A DNA stretch of 64,000 nt from Faecalicatena absiana (lineage in GTDB: Bacteria > Bacillota > Bacilli > Lactobacillales > Lactobacillaceae): positions 48,924-112,923 of the forward strand of contig JAEDAG010000001.1 in the NCBI GenBank assembly GCA_017309015.1, in the 5' to 3' direction. The notes beneath the pieces were generated by a model. It saw only the letters and a program-made list of their open reading frames with translations. It searched no databases and was not told the origin of the DNA. Positions 1 to 9,070 of this stretch are shown piece by piece. The first letter of the stretch is position 1; each line of letters opens with the position of its first letter. The position numbers and the translations under genes were made by a program.

Positions 1-41
1 ACTTGTAAATTGTAAGTAACTCTGCTTAAAAAAGCAACCAT

Positions 42-1214
42 TTAGTCTTTGGCCTGCCGGGCCTTGATCTTTTCCACGATTTCCACCAAGGCGTCGGCAA
101 AGGCCTGGACTTCCTCAGCCGTGTTGTAGCGGCCAAAGGATACCCGGATTGATTCGCTGACCCGCGGCGACTTGGCCCCAAACATCGCGGTCAAGACGTG
201 CGATGGGGTCAGGCTGCCGGCCGTGCAGGCTGAACCGCCAGAGACGGCAAAGCCGGCCAGGTCCAGGTTGGCAATCAGGACATAGGTGGACACCCCGTTC
301 AAGCGGAGATTCAAGACGTGGTGGGAAACCAGGCCAGTCAAGGGACTGTTGACTTCATATGCCACCCCGTTTTGGTCCAGCGTGTCCAGGATCAGCTTCT
401 GAAAGCCAGCATACTTGGCCTGCAGGTCAGCCTTGGCCACTTCCTGCACTTCTTCAACTGCCTTGCCAAAGCCGGCAATGCCAGGCACGTTCTCCGTGCC
501 GGCCCGCCGCTTCATTTCCTGATCCCCGCCGTAAATCCGGTTGGGCACGCGGATGCCGTCGCGCTCATACAGGAAGCCCAAGAACTTGGGCCCATTGATC
601 TTGTGGGCTGACGTTGACAAAAAGTCGATGTTCATGTCCTGGACGTCAATGTCAATATTGCCCAGGCCTTGAACGGCATCAACGTGGAAGTAGGCATTGG
701 AGTCCTTGACGATCTCGCCGATCTCCTTGAGCGGGTTGACTGAGCCGACCTCGTTGTTGACAGCCATGACCGACACCAGAATCGTGTCCGGGGTCAAGGC
801 TTCCTTAAGCTGGTCCAGGTCAATGTGGCCCGTCTCGTCCACGTCCAGGTAGGTCACGTCAAAACCCAGCTCTTCCAGGTGCTGCATGGACTTTAAGACT
901 GACTCATGCTCAATCTTGGTCGTGATCAGGTGCTTGCCCGCTTTTTGCCGCATTTCGGCCACGCCAAAAATCACGGTGTTGTTTGATTCAGACCCGCCTG
1001 AAGTAAAGATGATCTCCTGATCCTTGGCGTTGATCGCCTTGGCAATGGTCTGGCGGGCATGCTCAACCACGCGTCTAGCCTCGCGGCCAAAACTGTGGGT
1101 GCTTGAGGCATTGCCGAAATCATTCCGCATCTCATCCGCGATCAGGTCGACCACGCTTGGTGACATCGGAGTCGTGGCCGCGTTGTCCAAATAAACGTTC
1201 TTGCTTAAACTCAA
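42..1214 (-). CDS. iscS: Cysteine desulfurase, IscS/NifS class
   Basis: This PLP enzyme takes sulfur from L-cysteine as an enzyme persulfide for tRNA thiolation or Fe-S assembly. The 390 residues show the class I pattern: a PLP-binding lysine in SAHK at about 205 and the persulfide cysteine in GGSACTAG at about 330, on an IscS-like loop and not the SufS one. The start is a TTG that forms a TTGA overlap with the stop of mtnN upstream, with an AAGGAG ribosome site eight bases before it. In many lactobacilli this copy is followed by the tRNA 2-thiouridylase gene mnmA, which would lie just off the left edge; that link is inference. It is one of two cysteine desulfurases in the window. Confidence 0.9.
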   Translation of the reverse strand: MSLSKNVYLDNAATTPMSPSVVDLIADEMRNDFGNASSTHSFGREARRVVEHARQTIAKAINAKDQEIIFTSGGSESNNTVIFGVAEMRQKAGKHLITTKIEHESVLKSMQHLEELGFDVTYLDVDETGHIDLDQLKEALTPDTILVSVMAVNNEVGSVNPLKEIGEIVKDSNAYFHVDAVQGLGNIDIDVQDMNIDFLSTSAHKINGPKFLGFLYERDGIRVPNRIYGGDQEMKRRAGTENVPGIAGFGKAVEEVQEVAKADLQAKYAGFQKLILDTLDQNGVAYEVNSPLTGLVSHHVLNLRLNGVSTYVLIANLDLAGFAVSGGSACTAGSLTPSHVLTAMFGAKSPRVSESIRVSFGRYNTAEEVQAFADALVEIVEKIKARQAKD

Positions 1215-1909
1215 AGCTTGTTCTCCTTCAGATAGTCAACAATCAGTTCAGCTGCCTTGGCACCAACTTCCTTGACAAAGGCCACGAAATCGCTGTCGGC
1301 ATTCTCATCGCCATTGTCGGAAATCGCGCGCAGGGCAATCAGCGGGGTGCCAAAGTGGTAGGCAACCTGGGCAAAGGCCGCCCCTTCCATTTCAACGGCC
1401 AGGGCGTCTGGGAAGTTCTTCAGGATCGCGGCTTTTTGGGCTTGCGAAGAAATGAAGGAATCGCCAGTGACTATCAGTCCTTCCTTGTAGGCCACGCCCT
1501 TTCTTTGCAGGTAGTGCTTGAAGTCTTCTCTTTCCGGGCTGTCCAGGAGGAAGCGCGCAGGCTCTTGCGGAATCTGTCCCTCAACGTAGTTGCCGGCGCT
1601 GGTGTTGTGGGCATCATGGTAGGCAAAGGCGTTTGGCAAGATCAGGTCCTTGCGGTGGACATCTTTTTGCAAAGAGCCTGCTGACCCGGTCAAAATGACC
1701 AGGTCGATTTTCTCACAGGCCAGGAGGCTGGACAGGTTCATCGCCGCCTGGACCTTGCCGATCCCTGTCAGCCCCAGGTAGAGATCATTCCCCTGAACAG
1801 AAAAATGTTCGAATTCTGTCGAACCGAACATTTCCTTCTTTTCAGAGGAAAAATAATGACGATAAAACTCGGCTTCTTCAGCCATTGGTACTACGATCGC
1901 AATCTTCAT
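1211..1909 (-). CDS. mtnN: 5'-methylthioadenosine/S-adenosylhomocysteine nucleosidase
   Basis: The enzyme hydrolyses methylthioadenosine and S-adenosylhomocysteine to adenine and the thioribose sugar. It recycles methyl-donor by-products and makes the S-ribosylhomocysteine precursor of AI-2. At 232 residues it has the usual family length. It carries the substrate-binding VEMEGAA segment near 170 and the catalytic-Asp segment AISDNGDE near 195. The ATG follows a GAGGAA ribosome site. It overlaps the downstream cysteine desulfurase by four bases, so the two are probably translationally coupled. It ends the run that begins with ileS. Confidence 0.93.
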   Translation of the reverse strand: MKIAIVVPMAEEAEFYRHYFSSEKKEMFGSTEFEHFSVQGNDLYLGLTGIGKVQAAMNLSSLLACEKIDLVILTGSAGSLQKDVHRKDLILPNAFAYHDAHNTSAGNYVEGQIPQEPARFLLDSPEREDFKHYLQRKGVAYKEGLIVTGDSFISSQAQKAAILKNFPDALAVEMEGAAFAQVAYHFGTPLIALRAISDNGDENADSDFVAFVKEVGAKAAELIVDYLKENKL

Positions 1910-1930
1910 ATATATTTCCTCAATTCAATT

Positions 1931-2182
1931 TTAAAGCTTAAACAAAATCAGCAAAACTGCCACGATTAATAGACACACGATAAGGATAGCAAAGTTTAGT
2001 CTTTTTTTCAGCCTTTGCGCCTTATCCTCGCTGGAGAGGCTGGTCTTTAGCTGATTTTGTCTGCTTTTGCCTGGGCCATGAGCAGAAGAAGCAGCTGAAC
2101 CAGCTGCTTCCTCCTGATCATCAAGCCAAGGGCTTTTTTCTTGCGCCTGCCGGCGCCGGTAGTCTGAACGTTTCTCTGACAT
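1931..2182 (-). CDS. Small tail-anchored membrane protein, function unknown
   Basis: I do not recognise a function. The 83-residue product has a highly charged N-terminal part rich in Arg, Lys and Gln, a Ser/Ala-rich middle, a second basic patch near 50-60 and a single hydrophobic helix filling the last 20 or so residues, ending in LFKL. That layout suggests a protein anchored by its C-terminus with its bulk in the cytoplasm. It lies eight bases after the Nudix hydrolase and 21 bases before mtnN on the same strand, so it is almost certainly part of that operon. The coding call rests on position and on a plausible ribosome site in the end of the preceding gene. Confidence 0.75.
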   Translation of the reverse strand: MSEKRSDYRRRQAQEKSPWLDDQEEAAGSAASSAHGPGKSRQNQLKTSLSSEDKAQRLKKRLNFAILIVCLLIVAVLLILFKL

Positions 2183-2189
2183 GGAACCT

Positions 2190-2747
2190 CTAACCTTCTG
2201 AACCGGTCAGCAGCATGTTTTCCCATACGGAAATCGCGTATATGGTCTTGGCATCAACGATTTTGCCCTCTGTCAACAGGTTCTTCAATTCTTCCAAGCT
2301 GTACCAGCTGGCAGTCAAAAACTCGTCGTCGTCAAGCGGCGCCTTGTCTTCGGCTACGGTCAGCGTATCGCAGTAGTAGAGGTACAGCTTTTCATTGCTA
2401 AAGCCGGGAGAGGTGTAGAATTCCCCCACCTGCTCCCAATAGTCGGCCTTGAGACCGCCTTCTTCGTTTAACTCCCGTTTCATTGCATCCAAAGGACTCA
2501 CGTCAGTGTCGTCGATCATTCCGGCTGGAATTTCGAGCGTGAGCTGCTTGATGGCCTCACGCCACTGCTCAACCAGGAGCATCTCCTTTTGGTCGTTGAT
2601 GCAGATGGCCGCGGCGGCTGGACCATGGTCGACAAGCTCGCGGGTAGCAGTCTTGCCATTTGGCAGCCGCACCGTATTCACATGAAGGGAGATGAAGCCT
2701 CCATGGAAAAGCTCTTTGGACGAAACTTCAGTTTCCTTTAATTCCAT
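2190..2747 (-). CDS. nudF: Nudix hydrolase, probable ADP-ribose pyrophosphatase
   Basis: This family splits ADP-ribose and related nucleoside diphosphate sugars into AMP and a sugar phosphate. The 185-residue protein has the Nudix helix with RELNEEGG near 90-97. The box is slightly degenerate: the first acidic position of the GX5E part is Asp in GMIDDTD. The following GEFYTSPGFSNE stretch is characteristic of the ADP-ribose subgroup. The ATG has an AGGAATTA site upstream. It sits between a cold-shock-like gene and a small membrane protein gene in one operon. The exact substrate is inferred from the subgroup. Confidence 0.85.
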   Translation of the reverse strand: MELKETEVSSKELFHGGFISLHVNTVRLPNGKTATRELVDHGPAAAAICINDQKEMLLVEQWREAIKQLTLEIPAGMIDDTDVSPLDAMKRELNEEGGLKADYWEQVGEFYTSPGFSNEKLYLYYCDTLTVAEDKAPLDDDEFLTASWYSLEELKNLLTEGKIVDAKTIYAISVWENMLLTGSEG

Positions 2748-2763
2748 ACATTAATTCCTTTGC

Positions 2764-2973
2764 TTAGTCTTTGGCCAAGTAAACATTGATGCATTGCAGG
2801 CCGTTCTTGCCCTGAGCCAGCTGATAGCGCACGCGCTGGCCTGCTTCCAGTCTCTTATAGCCCTCCTCCTTGATGGCGGTATAAAAGACGAAATATGACT
2901 TGTGGTTTTGGTCGTCTTCGATGAAGCCAAAGCTGGCCTTTGGCTCAAACTGCTTTACAACTCCCGTGCGCAT
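2764..2973 (-). CDS. Divergent cold-shock-domain protein
   Basis: The 69-residue product has cold-shock domain size and layout (a small five-stranded OB fold that binds single-stranded RNA or DNA). The RNP1-like stretch is KASFGFIEDD near 12-21, and the RNP2-like one is YFVFYTAI near 27-34. In canonical CspA proteins RNP2 reads DVFVHFSAI, so the usual His is a Phe or Tyr here and nucleic-acid binding may differ. Its ATG overlaps the stop of ileS as TAATG, so it is translated from the ileS message and probably shares its T-box control. Whether it responds to cold cannot be told from the sequence. Confidence 0.82.
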   Translation of the reverse strand: MRTGVVKQFEPKASFGFIEDDQNHKSYFVFYTAIKEEGYKRLEAGQRVRYQLAQGKNGLQCINVYLAKD

Positions 2974-5768
2974 TAGTTTTCAAAACCTTCCTCTACGGCT
3001 TCTGGGAAGTCGGTTTCAATGATCTTGGCGCAGCGGCCGCAGAATTCTGGCAGCTTGGCGTCAACGCCGACGTCACTTCTGTACATCCGGCAGCGTGGGC
3101 AGACCTCGCCTTCAGCATGGCTAACGGCCACGCTGGAGTGGTCCAGCTTTTGGGCGCTGGCTGGAGCTTCCCCTTGGCCAAACTTCAGGTCGGAAACGAT
3201 CAAGATTTCGCGGAAGTCTTCATCGCCAATGGCTTCCAAGGCCTGCTTGACTTCGTCATCTGGGTAGACGGTCACGCTGGCTTCAAATGACTTACCGATC
3301 AGCTTGGAATTTCTGGCTTCTTCCAAAGCCTTAAGGACGTCGTCCCGCAGCTTCATGAATTCATGCCAGTTGGCCTTCAGCTCGTCTGCATCCGGGTAGT
3401 CAGCAACTTCAGGGAAGTTTGCCAGGTAGACGTCATCTTCATCTTCCTTGAGGTATTGCCAAACTTCACCCATGGTGTGCGGCAGAATTGGCGCCAGGAT
3501 CTTGGCCAATTTGACTACCGTGTCGTAGATCACGGTCTGCATTGACCGACGGTCAAAGGAATCCTTGGATTCGATGTAAAGAACGTCCTTGGCAAAGTCA
3601 AGGTAGAAGGCGGACAAGTCGTTGGTGATGTACTTGAAGACTGACTTGTAGACGTCGTTGAAGTCGTAGCTGTCATAGCTTACCCGGCTTTCAGCGATCA
3701 GGTCGTTCAGCTTCACTTCCATGTACTTGTCGATTGAACGCATGTCTTTGTAGGCCACCCGGTTCTTGGCCGGATCAAAGTCAGTGGTGTTGGCCAGCAT
3801 GAAGCGGAAGGTGTTTCTGATCTTCCGGTAGGCTTCTGACATTTGGCGGAAGATATCCATTGAAACCGCCACGTCACCGGAAGCGTCAACTGAAGCAACC
3901 CACAGGCGGATGATTTCCGCCCCCATCTTGGCGATGACTTCGTTAGGAACGATGACGTTGCCCAGGGACTTGGACATCTTGCGGCCCTTGTCATCCAAGG
4001 TAAAGCCCTGGGACAGGATTGACTTGTATGGAGCCACGCCGTTAGTGGCAACGGAAGTGATCAAACTTGAGTTGAACCAGCCACGGTATTGGTCGGACCC
4101 TTCCAGGTACATTGAGGTCGGGTATTCCATGTCGGCGCCCAAAGCCCGGGTGCCGGCCCATGACGTCCCTGAGTCGAACCAAACGTCCAAGATGTCGGTT
4201 TCCTTGGTGAACTTGCCGTTTGGTGAGTGCTCGGAAGTAAAGCCTGCTGGCAGCAGGTCTTCTACCGGGTGGGTGAACCAGGCGTTTGACCCTTCCTTGG
4301 CAAACAGGTTGGCAACGTGGTCAATGGTTTCTGGAGTTACGATGGCCGTGCCGTCTTCAGCGTAGAAGATTGGCAATGGCACGCCCCAGGCCCGCTGGCG
4401 GGAAATTACCCAGTCGCCGCGGTCCTTGATCATGTTGTACAAACGGGTCTTGCCCCATGATGGGTAGAAGCTGGTCTTTTCGATCTGGTCCAAAATCTGG
4501 TCTCTGAACTTGGAAATTGACGCAAACCATTGGGTCGTTGCCCGGTAGACGACTGGCTTCTTGGTACGCCAGTCGTGGGCGGCTGAGTGGACAAAAGTGC
4601 TGTAGTGAAGCAGATTGCCGGCAGCGGCCAGCTTGTCCTTGACGATCTCGTTGGTATCCGTGTAGAACTTGCCAATCAGGTCCTTGTCAGGGATTTCTTC
4701 AGTAAAGCAGCCTTTGGCATCCATTGGTGAAAGCACCTTGAAGCCATAGCGCATGGCGGTGTTGTAGTCGTCTTCACCAAAGCCGGAAGCGGTGTGAACC
4801 AAGCCGGTACCGTCTTCGGCAGTAACGTAGACGGCTTCCATCAAAAGGCTTTCGCGGCCTTCGATGTATGGGTGCTTGGCCACCATGTATTCCATGTCAG
4901 TCCCCTTGAGGTGCTGAACGACTTCGTAGTCTTCCCAGTTCAAGATCTTGGCTACGGCTTCCAGGCGGTCAGTGCCGACAACGTAGCGGCGGTCGCCAAC
5001 CTTGACGACTGAGTAGTCGAACTTCGGGTTGACGGCGATCCCTTGGTTTGAAGGGATAGTCCATGGAGTAGTCGTCCAAATCAGGAAGTAGGTGTCCTTT
5101 TCATCCAGCTTGCCCTTGCCGTCCTTAACTGGGAAGGAGATGTAGATGGATGGGGATTCAACGTCATGGTATTCAACTTCGGCTTCAGCCAGGGTTGATT
5201 CGCTTGACCATGACCAGTAGACTGGCTTCTTGCCTTGGTAGATGTAGCCATTTTCGTACATCTTGCCGAAGACGCGGACTTCAGCTGCTTCAAATTCCGG
5301 CAGCAAGGTAATGTATGGGTGCTTCCAGTCGCCGATTACGCCCAGGCGCTTGAAGTCAGTCCGCTGCTTTTCAATCTGTTCCATGGCAAATTGCCGGCAA
5401 AGCTCCCGGTAAGCAGCCCGGTCCATGGTCTTGCGGTCAACGCCCTGCTTGGTCAATTGCTGCTCAATTGGCAGGCCGTGGGTATCCCAGCCAGGAATGT
5501 ATGGGGCATAGTAGCCTTCCATGTTCTTGGTCCGGACGATGATGTCCTTGGTAATCTTGTTCAAAGCGTGACCCATGTGGATGTTCCCGTTGGCAAATGG
5601 CGGGCCATCGTGCAGGTCAAAGCGTTCGTGGCCTTCGTTAAGCTTCAAACGTCTTTCATACAGCTTATTGTCTTCCCATTGCTTTTCCCATTCAGCTTCC
5701 CGCTTAGGCAGGTTGCCGCGCATTGGGAACTTGGTCTTGCCCAGGTTAAGAGTATCCTTTACGCGCAT
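2973..5768 (-). CDS. ileS: Isoleucyl-tRNA synthetase
   Basis: A class I synthetase that charges tRNA-Ile and edits valine. The 931 residues include the HIGH-type motif HMGH at 64-67, the CP1 editing domain with its TTTPWT segment, and KMSKS near residue 596. The C-terminal zinc finger has two Cys pairs (CPRC and CGRC) in the last 50 residues. The ATG has an AAAGGAC site upstream. A long T-box leader precedes the gene, so its expression should rise when uncharged tRNA-Ile accumulates. Downstream cotranscription with the cold-shock-like gene, the Nudix gene and mtnN is likely. Confidence 0.97.
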   Translation of the reverse strand: MRVKDTLNLGKTKFPMRGNLPKREAEWEKQWEDNKLYERRLKLNEGHERFDLHDGPPFANGNIHMGHALNKITKDIIVRTKNMEGYYAPYIPGWDTHGLPIEQQLTKQGVDRKTMDRAAYRELCRQFAMEQIEKQRTDFKRLGVIGDWKHPYITLLPEFEAAEVRVFGKMYENGYIYQGKKPVYWSWSSESTLAEAEVEYHDVESPSIYISFPVKDGKGKLDEKDTYFLIWTTTPWTIPSNQGIAVNPKFDYSVVKVGDRRYVVGTDRLEAVAKILNWEDYEVVQHLKGTDMEYMVAKHPYIEGRESLLMEAVYVTAEDGTGLVHTASGFGEDDYNTAMRYGFKVLSPMDAKGCFTEEIPDKDLIGKFYTDTNEIVKDKLAAAGNLLHYSTFVHSAAHDWRTKKPVVYRATTQWFASISKFRDQILDQIEKTSFYPSWGKTRLYNMIKDRGDWVISRQRAWGVPLPIFYAEDGTAIVTPETIDHVANLFAKEGSNAWFTHPVEDLLPAGFTSEHSPNGKFTKETDILDVWFDSGTSWAGTRALGADMEYPTSMYLEGSDQYRGWFNSSLITSVATNGVAPYKSILSQGFTLDDKGRKMSKSLGNVIVPNEVIAKMGAEIIRLWVASVDASGDVAVSMDIFRQMSEAYRKIRNTFRFMLANTTDFDPAKNRVAYKDMRSIDKYMEVKLNDLIAESRVSYDSYDFNDVYKSVFKYITNDLSAFYLDFAKDVLYIESKDSFDRRSMQTVIYDTVVKLAKILAPILPHTMGEVWQYLKEDEDDVYLANFPEVADYPDADELKANWHEFMKLRDDVLKALEEARNSKLIGKSFEASVTVYPDDEVKQALEAIGDEDFREILIVSDLKFGQGEAPASAQKLDHSSVAVSHAEGEVCPRCRMYRSDVGVDAKLPEFCGRCAKIIETDFPEAVEEGFEN

Positions 5769-5783
5769 GGCTAAGTCCTTTCA

Positions 5784-5824
5784 AAACTAAAAATACTAGA
5801 AACTAAAAATACTAGAAACTAAAA
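5784..5824. repeat. 16-bp tandem repeat between T-box terminator and ileS
   Basis: On the plus strand the unit AAACTAAAAATACTAG occurs at 5784-5799 and 5800-5815, followed by the first nine bases of a third copy. The repeat lies between the attenuator and the ileS ribosome site, so it only sets the length of an AT-rich spacer. Perfect identity of the two units suggests a recent duplication by slippage. Confidence 0.85.
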
Positions 5825-5857
5825 CAACTGAACAGCAAACGTGGAATAGCGGACCTA

Positions 5858-6113
5858 AACAAAAAAGTCTCGTCCCCAATAGGACGAGACAATCGTGGTA
5901 CCACCTAAATTGGGCCTCAAAGAGACCCCGCTTGTATCCGCGTATCGTGCGGACCACCGGTCAAACCAATTGGCAGCCGATCGCTCGCTGGACTATTGTC
6001 AGCCTCGCACCCTCGCTGACTCGCTGCTCGCGTCCTTGAGCTTACTGTCGGTTTGCTTGTTATTCCAAGTTAAGCTGACAGGCGCTACCGTTTCTTTGTA
6101 GCGTCTGTCTACA
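5858..6113 (-). promoter_or_regulatory. T-box riboswitch controlling ileS
   Basis: On the minus strand the leader holds the T-box core AGGTGGTACCACG at about 5893-5905. A terminator stem (GTCTCGTCC with GGACGAGAC) and a run of T follow at 5861-5890. Upstream, GTCAGC and GCTGAC close a loop containing GGGTGCGAG, typical of the distal loop of T-box stem I. An AGTA box and an ATC triplet at 5979-5981 face each other in the lower stem, and that ATC is my candidate Ile specifier codon. An extra hairpin (GACAG...CTGTC, 6077-6109) opens the transcript. When tRNA-Ile is uncharged it pairs with the T-box bulge and prevents termination. Confidence 0.9.
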
Positions 6114-6120
6114 GTAATGA

Positions 6121-6150
6121 AGTTTACGGCATGACAGGCCGCTTTGTCAA
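6121..6150 (-). promoter_or_regulatory. Sigma-A promoter of the ileS T-box leader
   Basis: On the minus strand there is TTGACA at 6145-6150 and TAAACT at 6121-6126 with an 18-base spacer. It starts directly after the ylmH stop, and transcription should begin near 6113. Confidence 0.7.
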
Positions 6151-6154
6151 ATAA

Positions 6155-6955
6155 TTATTTGCTGCCAGACCGCCAAAGCTGGTAGTCCAGGTGCAGGCGC
6201 CCCTTTTTGGTAGGCTTGATGTCACTGATTTGCAAGCGGCCAAAATGCCGGAGACTGATCATGTCGCCGATGGCGGCAATTTTCTCTGGGGCAGCCTCCT
6301 CATGCCAGTTCAGCTTGACGTCACCAGCCGTGAAGGCTTCTTTAAGCTGGGACCGGCTCTTGCCTGTGATGGCCGCTAAAAGCGCGTCTAAGCGCATTGA
6401 CGAGGCTACAGCACTCTCAGTCACTGAATTGTCCTCAATGGCTGTCAGCTCTTTTAAAGGCACTTGGTGAAGACGGACGCGGGTCCGCCCAATCCGGTCG
6501 ATCTGCCGGTCAAAGAAGTCGCTCAGCTCAGCTTCCGCGAAGAACTGCCACGTTCCCTGCCCATCAGTGACAATATCGCCAAAAGTGGCCACTTCCACCC
6601 CGGAATTGGCGAGGCTGCCCAAGATCTGCCCATGACGCAGCTGAGCAAACTTTTGCGGATAATCAATCTGATAGAGAACGATTTTGTAATCATCCGGTTT
6701 AAGGTTTTCCCAGTCCTCGCTTAGATAGACCCGCTTTTTCTCAGCTGCCTGGTAGCCGCCAAATTCCTGCAGCAAGGCCTCGCCCCCAACGACCGTCTCC
6801 AGGATCTCGCGTTCGCGCGGGTCAAGGAAGTGGGTCAGAATGGCTTCATCCTTAAAAATCAGCCGATTAAAAAGACCAACAAAGTAGTCAATTGTTGGTC
6901 TTTCTTCTGGTTCAAAATGTGGATAAAAAGCGCTGGCTTGTCTGCGCTGCATCAT
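6155..6955 (-). CDS. ylmH: S4-domain RNA-binding protein YlmH
   Basis: YlmH is an S4-like RNA-binding protein encoded in the division cluster of Firmicutes and linked in recent work to ribosome rescue. The 266 residues have the YlmH fold, and the S4 domain occupies roughly 190-255, beginning SMRLDALLAAI. The start codon overlaps the yggT stop by four bases. In Bacillus and many lactobacilli divIVA follows ylmH. Here the gene is followed directly by the ileS promoter and T-box. It is the last gene of the cell-division cluster. Confidence 0.9.
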   Translation of the reverse strand: MMQRRQASAFYPHFEPEERPTIDYFVGLFNRLIFKDEAILTHFLDPREREILETVVGGEALLQEFGGYQAAEKKRVYLSEDWENLKPDDYKIVLYQIDYPQKFAQLRHGQILGSLANSGVEVATFGDIVTDGQGTWQFFAEAELSDFFDRQIDRIGRTRVRLHQVPLKELTAIEDNSVTESAVASSMRLDALLAAITGKSRSQLKEAFTAGDVKLNWHEEAAPEKIAAIGDMISLRHFGRLQISDIKPTKKGRLHLDYQLWRSGSK

Positions 6956-7251
6956 GCAAAAATCCTCGCTAAGATATTGTACAGCCAGCCAAGCGCGTAG
7001 CTCTGAACGAAATAGATCAGAAACAGGGCAATCACTGGCGAAATATCGATTCCGGTAGCGTACATCAGTTTTAAGAGCGGGCCCTGTCTGAACAAGCGCA
7101 CGTATGGCTCAACCATCCGGTCAATGAACTGGCCCAGGCTCGAGTTGCGGATTGACGGCACCCATGACATCAGGGCGTCAATGACGATCACGAAGCTGTA
7201 AATTTCCAGCAGATAGTACAGAATCCTGTACAGCGTGTATAAAAAGTTCAT
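6952..7251 (-). CDS. yggT: YggT family membrane protein
   Basis: A 99-residue integral membrane protein of the YggT/YlmG family. It has two hydrophobic segments, at about 5-30 and 70-95, separated by a loop with the family stretch MSWVPSIRNSSLGQFIDRMVEPYVRLFR. Related proteins affect division or nucleoid distribution in other bacteria, but the molecular role is not settled. Its ATG overlaps the sepF stop (TAATG) and its stop overlaps ylmH, so sepF, yggT and ylmH are translated as a tight block. Confidence 0.9.
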   Translation of the reverse strand: MNFLYTLYRILYYLLEIYSFVIVIDALMSWVPSIRNSSLGQFIDRMVEPYVRLFRQGPLLKLMYATGIDISPVIALFLIYFVQSYALGWLYNILARIFA

Positions 7252-7691
7252 TAGCTCAAGTTGTCTTTCTTGTCGAGCAATTCAGTTACCTTGCCATCGG
7301 TTTGGAAGTTCTTTGGCGTTGCCAGGAAGATCTTGTTGCCGACGCGCTGGATTTCCCCTTCAAGGGCGTAAACGGTCCCAGTGATGAAGTCGACTACCCG
7401 GCGGGCAGAGCCGTCATCCATCCGGCTGAAGTTGATGATGATCGCCTTGTCGTGCAGCAGGTTCTGCGCGATTTCCTTGGCATCTGAATAAACCCGTGGC
7501 TCATAGATCACGATTTCGCTCTTTTGCTTGCTGCTCAAGCCAGACTTGATTGAAACGACATTGTTGGCGTTGCTTGCATTGCTGGCGTAGCTGCTTTCAG
7601 CCTGGACCTCTTCGTCATCATAATAGTCTTCATTTGGCTGTTCTGGATCTTCAAAGCCAAAGAACTTAGAAAAAGTACCTTTACCTGCCAT
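7251..7691 (-). CDS. sepF: Cell division protein SepF
   Basis: SepF bundles FtsZ filaments and tethers them to the membrane. The 146-residue protein has a predicted amphipathic N-terminal membrane-binding part (MAGKGTFSKFFGFED), an acidic and Ser/Asn-rich linker, and the compact SepF domain from about 58 to 140 with YEPRVYSDAKEIA and the RRVVDFITG dimer segment. It lies 14 bases after ftsZ and overlaps yggT, the common Firmicutes arrangement. In a cluster without a neighbouring divIVA, SepF and FtsA are the visible FtsZ anchors, with EzrA encoded further away. Confidence 0.93.
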   Translation of the reverse strand: MAGKGTFSKFFGFEDPEQPNEDYYDDEEVQAESSYASNASNANNVVSIKSGLSSKQKSEIVIYEPRVYSDAKEIAQNLLHDKAIIINFSRMDDGSARRVVDFITGTVYALEGEIQRVGNKIFLATPKNFQTDGKVTELLDKKDNLS

Positions 7692-7705
7692 TTGCCTAAC
7701 CTCCT

Positions 7706-9058
7706 TTAACGGTCACGACGATGCTTGAAGAATGGGATGTCGTCGTCATCATCGTCATCGTCGTAGTCCGTGTTGATATCGATTTGTGAAATGCTGTCTT
7801 GCCCCTTGTCGTCAAAAGCTGGCTCTTCAGCCTGCTTTTCTTCGGCCCGGTCAGCAGTCCCGCGGCGGTCATAGTCGTCGTTCAAGCCCCAGACGCTGGT
7901 TGGATCCACCATGCTGCTTGCTTGGCGCGGCTCTGATTCCTTGGCCTTTGGCGCTTCTGGAACTGGTTCTGGCGCCGGCGCTTCTGGAGCTGATGCTTCT
8001 TCAGCCAAAATCTTTGGCGCTGCCTTGACCGTCTTTTCTTCAGCGTGGGCGGCAACTTGGTGACCGCGCCCCGGCAGCTGCTTGGAAGCTTCTTCTTCAG
8101 CTTCATCGTCAATCCCGGTGGCAATTACCGTAACCACGACTTCATCGCCCAAGTTAGGATTGATGGAAGTACCGAAGATGATGTTGACGTCTTCGCCAGC
8201 CGCGTTGGCCACGATTTCTGAGGCGTCTTGCGCTTCAAACAAGGTCAAGTCCGGACCGCCAGTGATGTTCAGCAGCACCTGCTTGGCCCCGTCGATTGAG
8301 ACTTCCAAAAGCGGTGAGGAAATCGCCATCTTGGTAGCTTCGACGGTTCTGTTCTCGCCGCTGGCACGGCCGATCCCCATCAAAGCTGCCCCTTGGTTCT
8401 CCATGACCGTCTTTACGTCGGCAAAGTCCAAGTTCACGTAGTCGGTTGAAGTGATCAGGTCGGAAATGCCTTGCACCCCTTGCTTGAGGACGTTGTCGGC
8501 TTCCTTGAAGGCTTCCATCATCGGCGTCTTCTTGTCGACGATTTCCAGCAGACGGTTGTTGGCAACGATGACCAAAGTGTCAACGTATTCCTTCAGCTTG
8601 GCAATCCCTTCAGCAGCGTTCTTTGACCGCTTAGGACCTTCAAAGCTGAATGGCCGGGTAACGACGCCGACCGTCAAGGCACCGGTTTCCCGGGCAATCT
8701 TGGCAATGACTGGAGCGGCACCAGTCCCAGTCCCGCCGCCCATGCCGGCGGTGATGAAGATCATGTCCGCGCCTTTCAAGGCTTCTTCAATCGTTTCTTC
8801 GCTTTCTTCGGCTGCCTTCTGACCGGTTTCTGGATGAGAGCCTGCCCCCAGTCCCCGGGTCAGCTTTGGCCCCAATTGAATCTTCACTTCAGCATTGTTG
8901 CTGTTGAGCGCTTGCACGTCAGTGTTGGCCGCGATGAAGGACACGCCTTGGACGCCGTCTTCGATCATCCGGTTGACCGCGTTGCCGCCGGCACCACCGA
9001 CGCCGATCACCTTGATCACTGCGTTATTGTTGTCGTCTGAATCAAAAGTAAAATCCAT
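7706..9058 (-). CDS. ftsZ: Cell division protein FtsZ
   Basis: The bacterial tubulin homologue that polymerises with GTP into the division ring. The 450 residues contain the GTP-binding signature [10 protein letters not shown] near 105-114 and the T7-loop region [17 protein letters not shown] near 210. The C-terminal linker is long (about 110 residues), rich in Ala, Glu and Pro. It ends in a run of aspartates just before the FtsA/SepF-binding peptide [11 protein letters not shown]. The ATG has an AAGGGTGG site upstream. The gene follows ftsA by 12 bases. The long acidic linker is the part most likely to vary between strains. Confidence 0.97.
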   Translation of the reverse strand: MDFTFDSDDNNNAVIKVIGVGGAGGNAVNRMIEDGVQGVSFIAANTDVQALNSNNAEVKIQLGPKLTRGLGAGSHPETGQKAAEESEETIEEALKGADMIFITAGMGGGTGTGAAPVIAKIARETGALTVGVVTRPFSFEGPKRSKNAAEGIAKLKEYVDTLVIVANNRLLEIVDKKTPMMEAFKEADNVLKQGVQGISDLITSTDYVNLDFADVKTVMENQGAALMGIGRASGENRTVEATKMAISSPLLEVSIDGAKQVLLNITGGPDLTLFEAQDASEIVANAAGEDVNIIFGTSINPNLGDEVVVTVIATGIDDEAEEEASKQLPGRGHQVAAHAEEKTVKAAPKILAEEASAPEAPAPEPVPEAPKAKESEPRQASSMVDPTSVWGLNDDYDRRGTADRAEEKQAEEPAFDDKGQDSISQIDINTDYDDDDDDDDIPFFKHRRDR

Positions 9059-9070
9059 CTACTACCACCC

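Noticed and set aside
6077..6109. Hairpin as a ylmH terminator
   Set aside because: It has no T run on the minus strand and lies downstream of a good promoter, so it belongs to the ileS leader.
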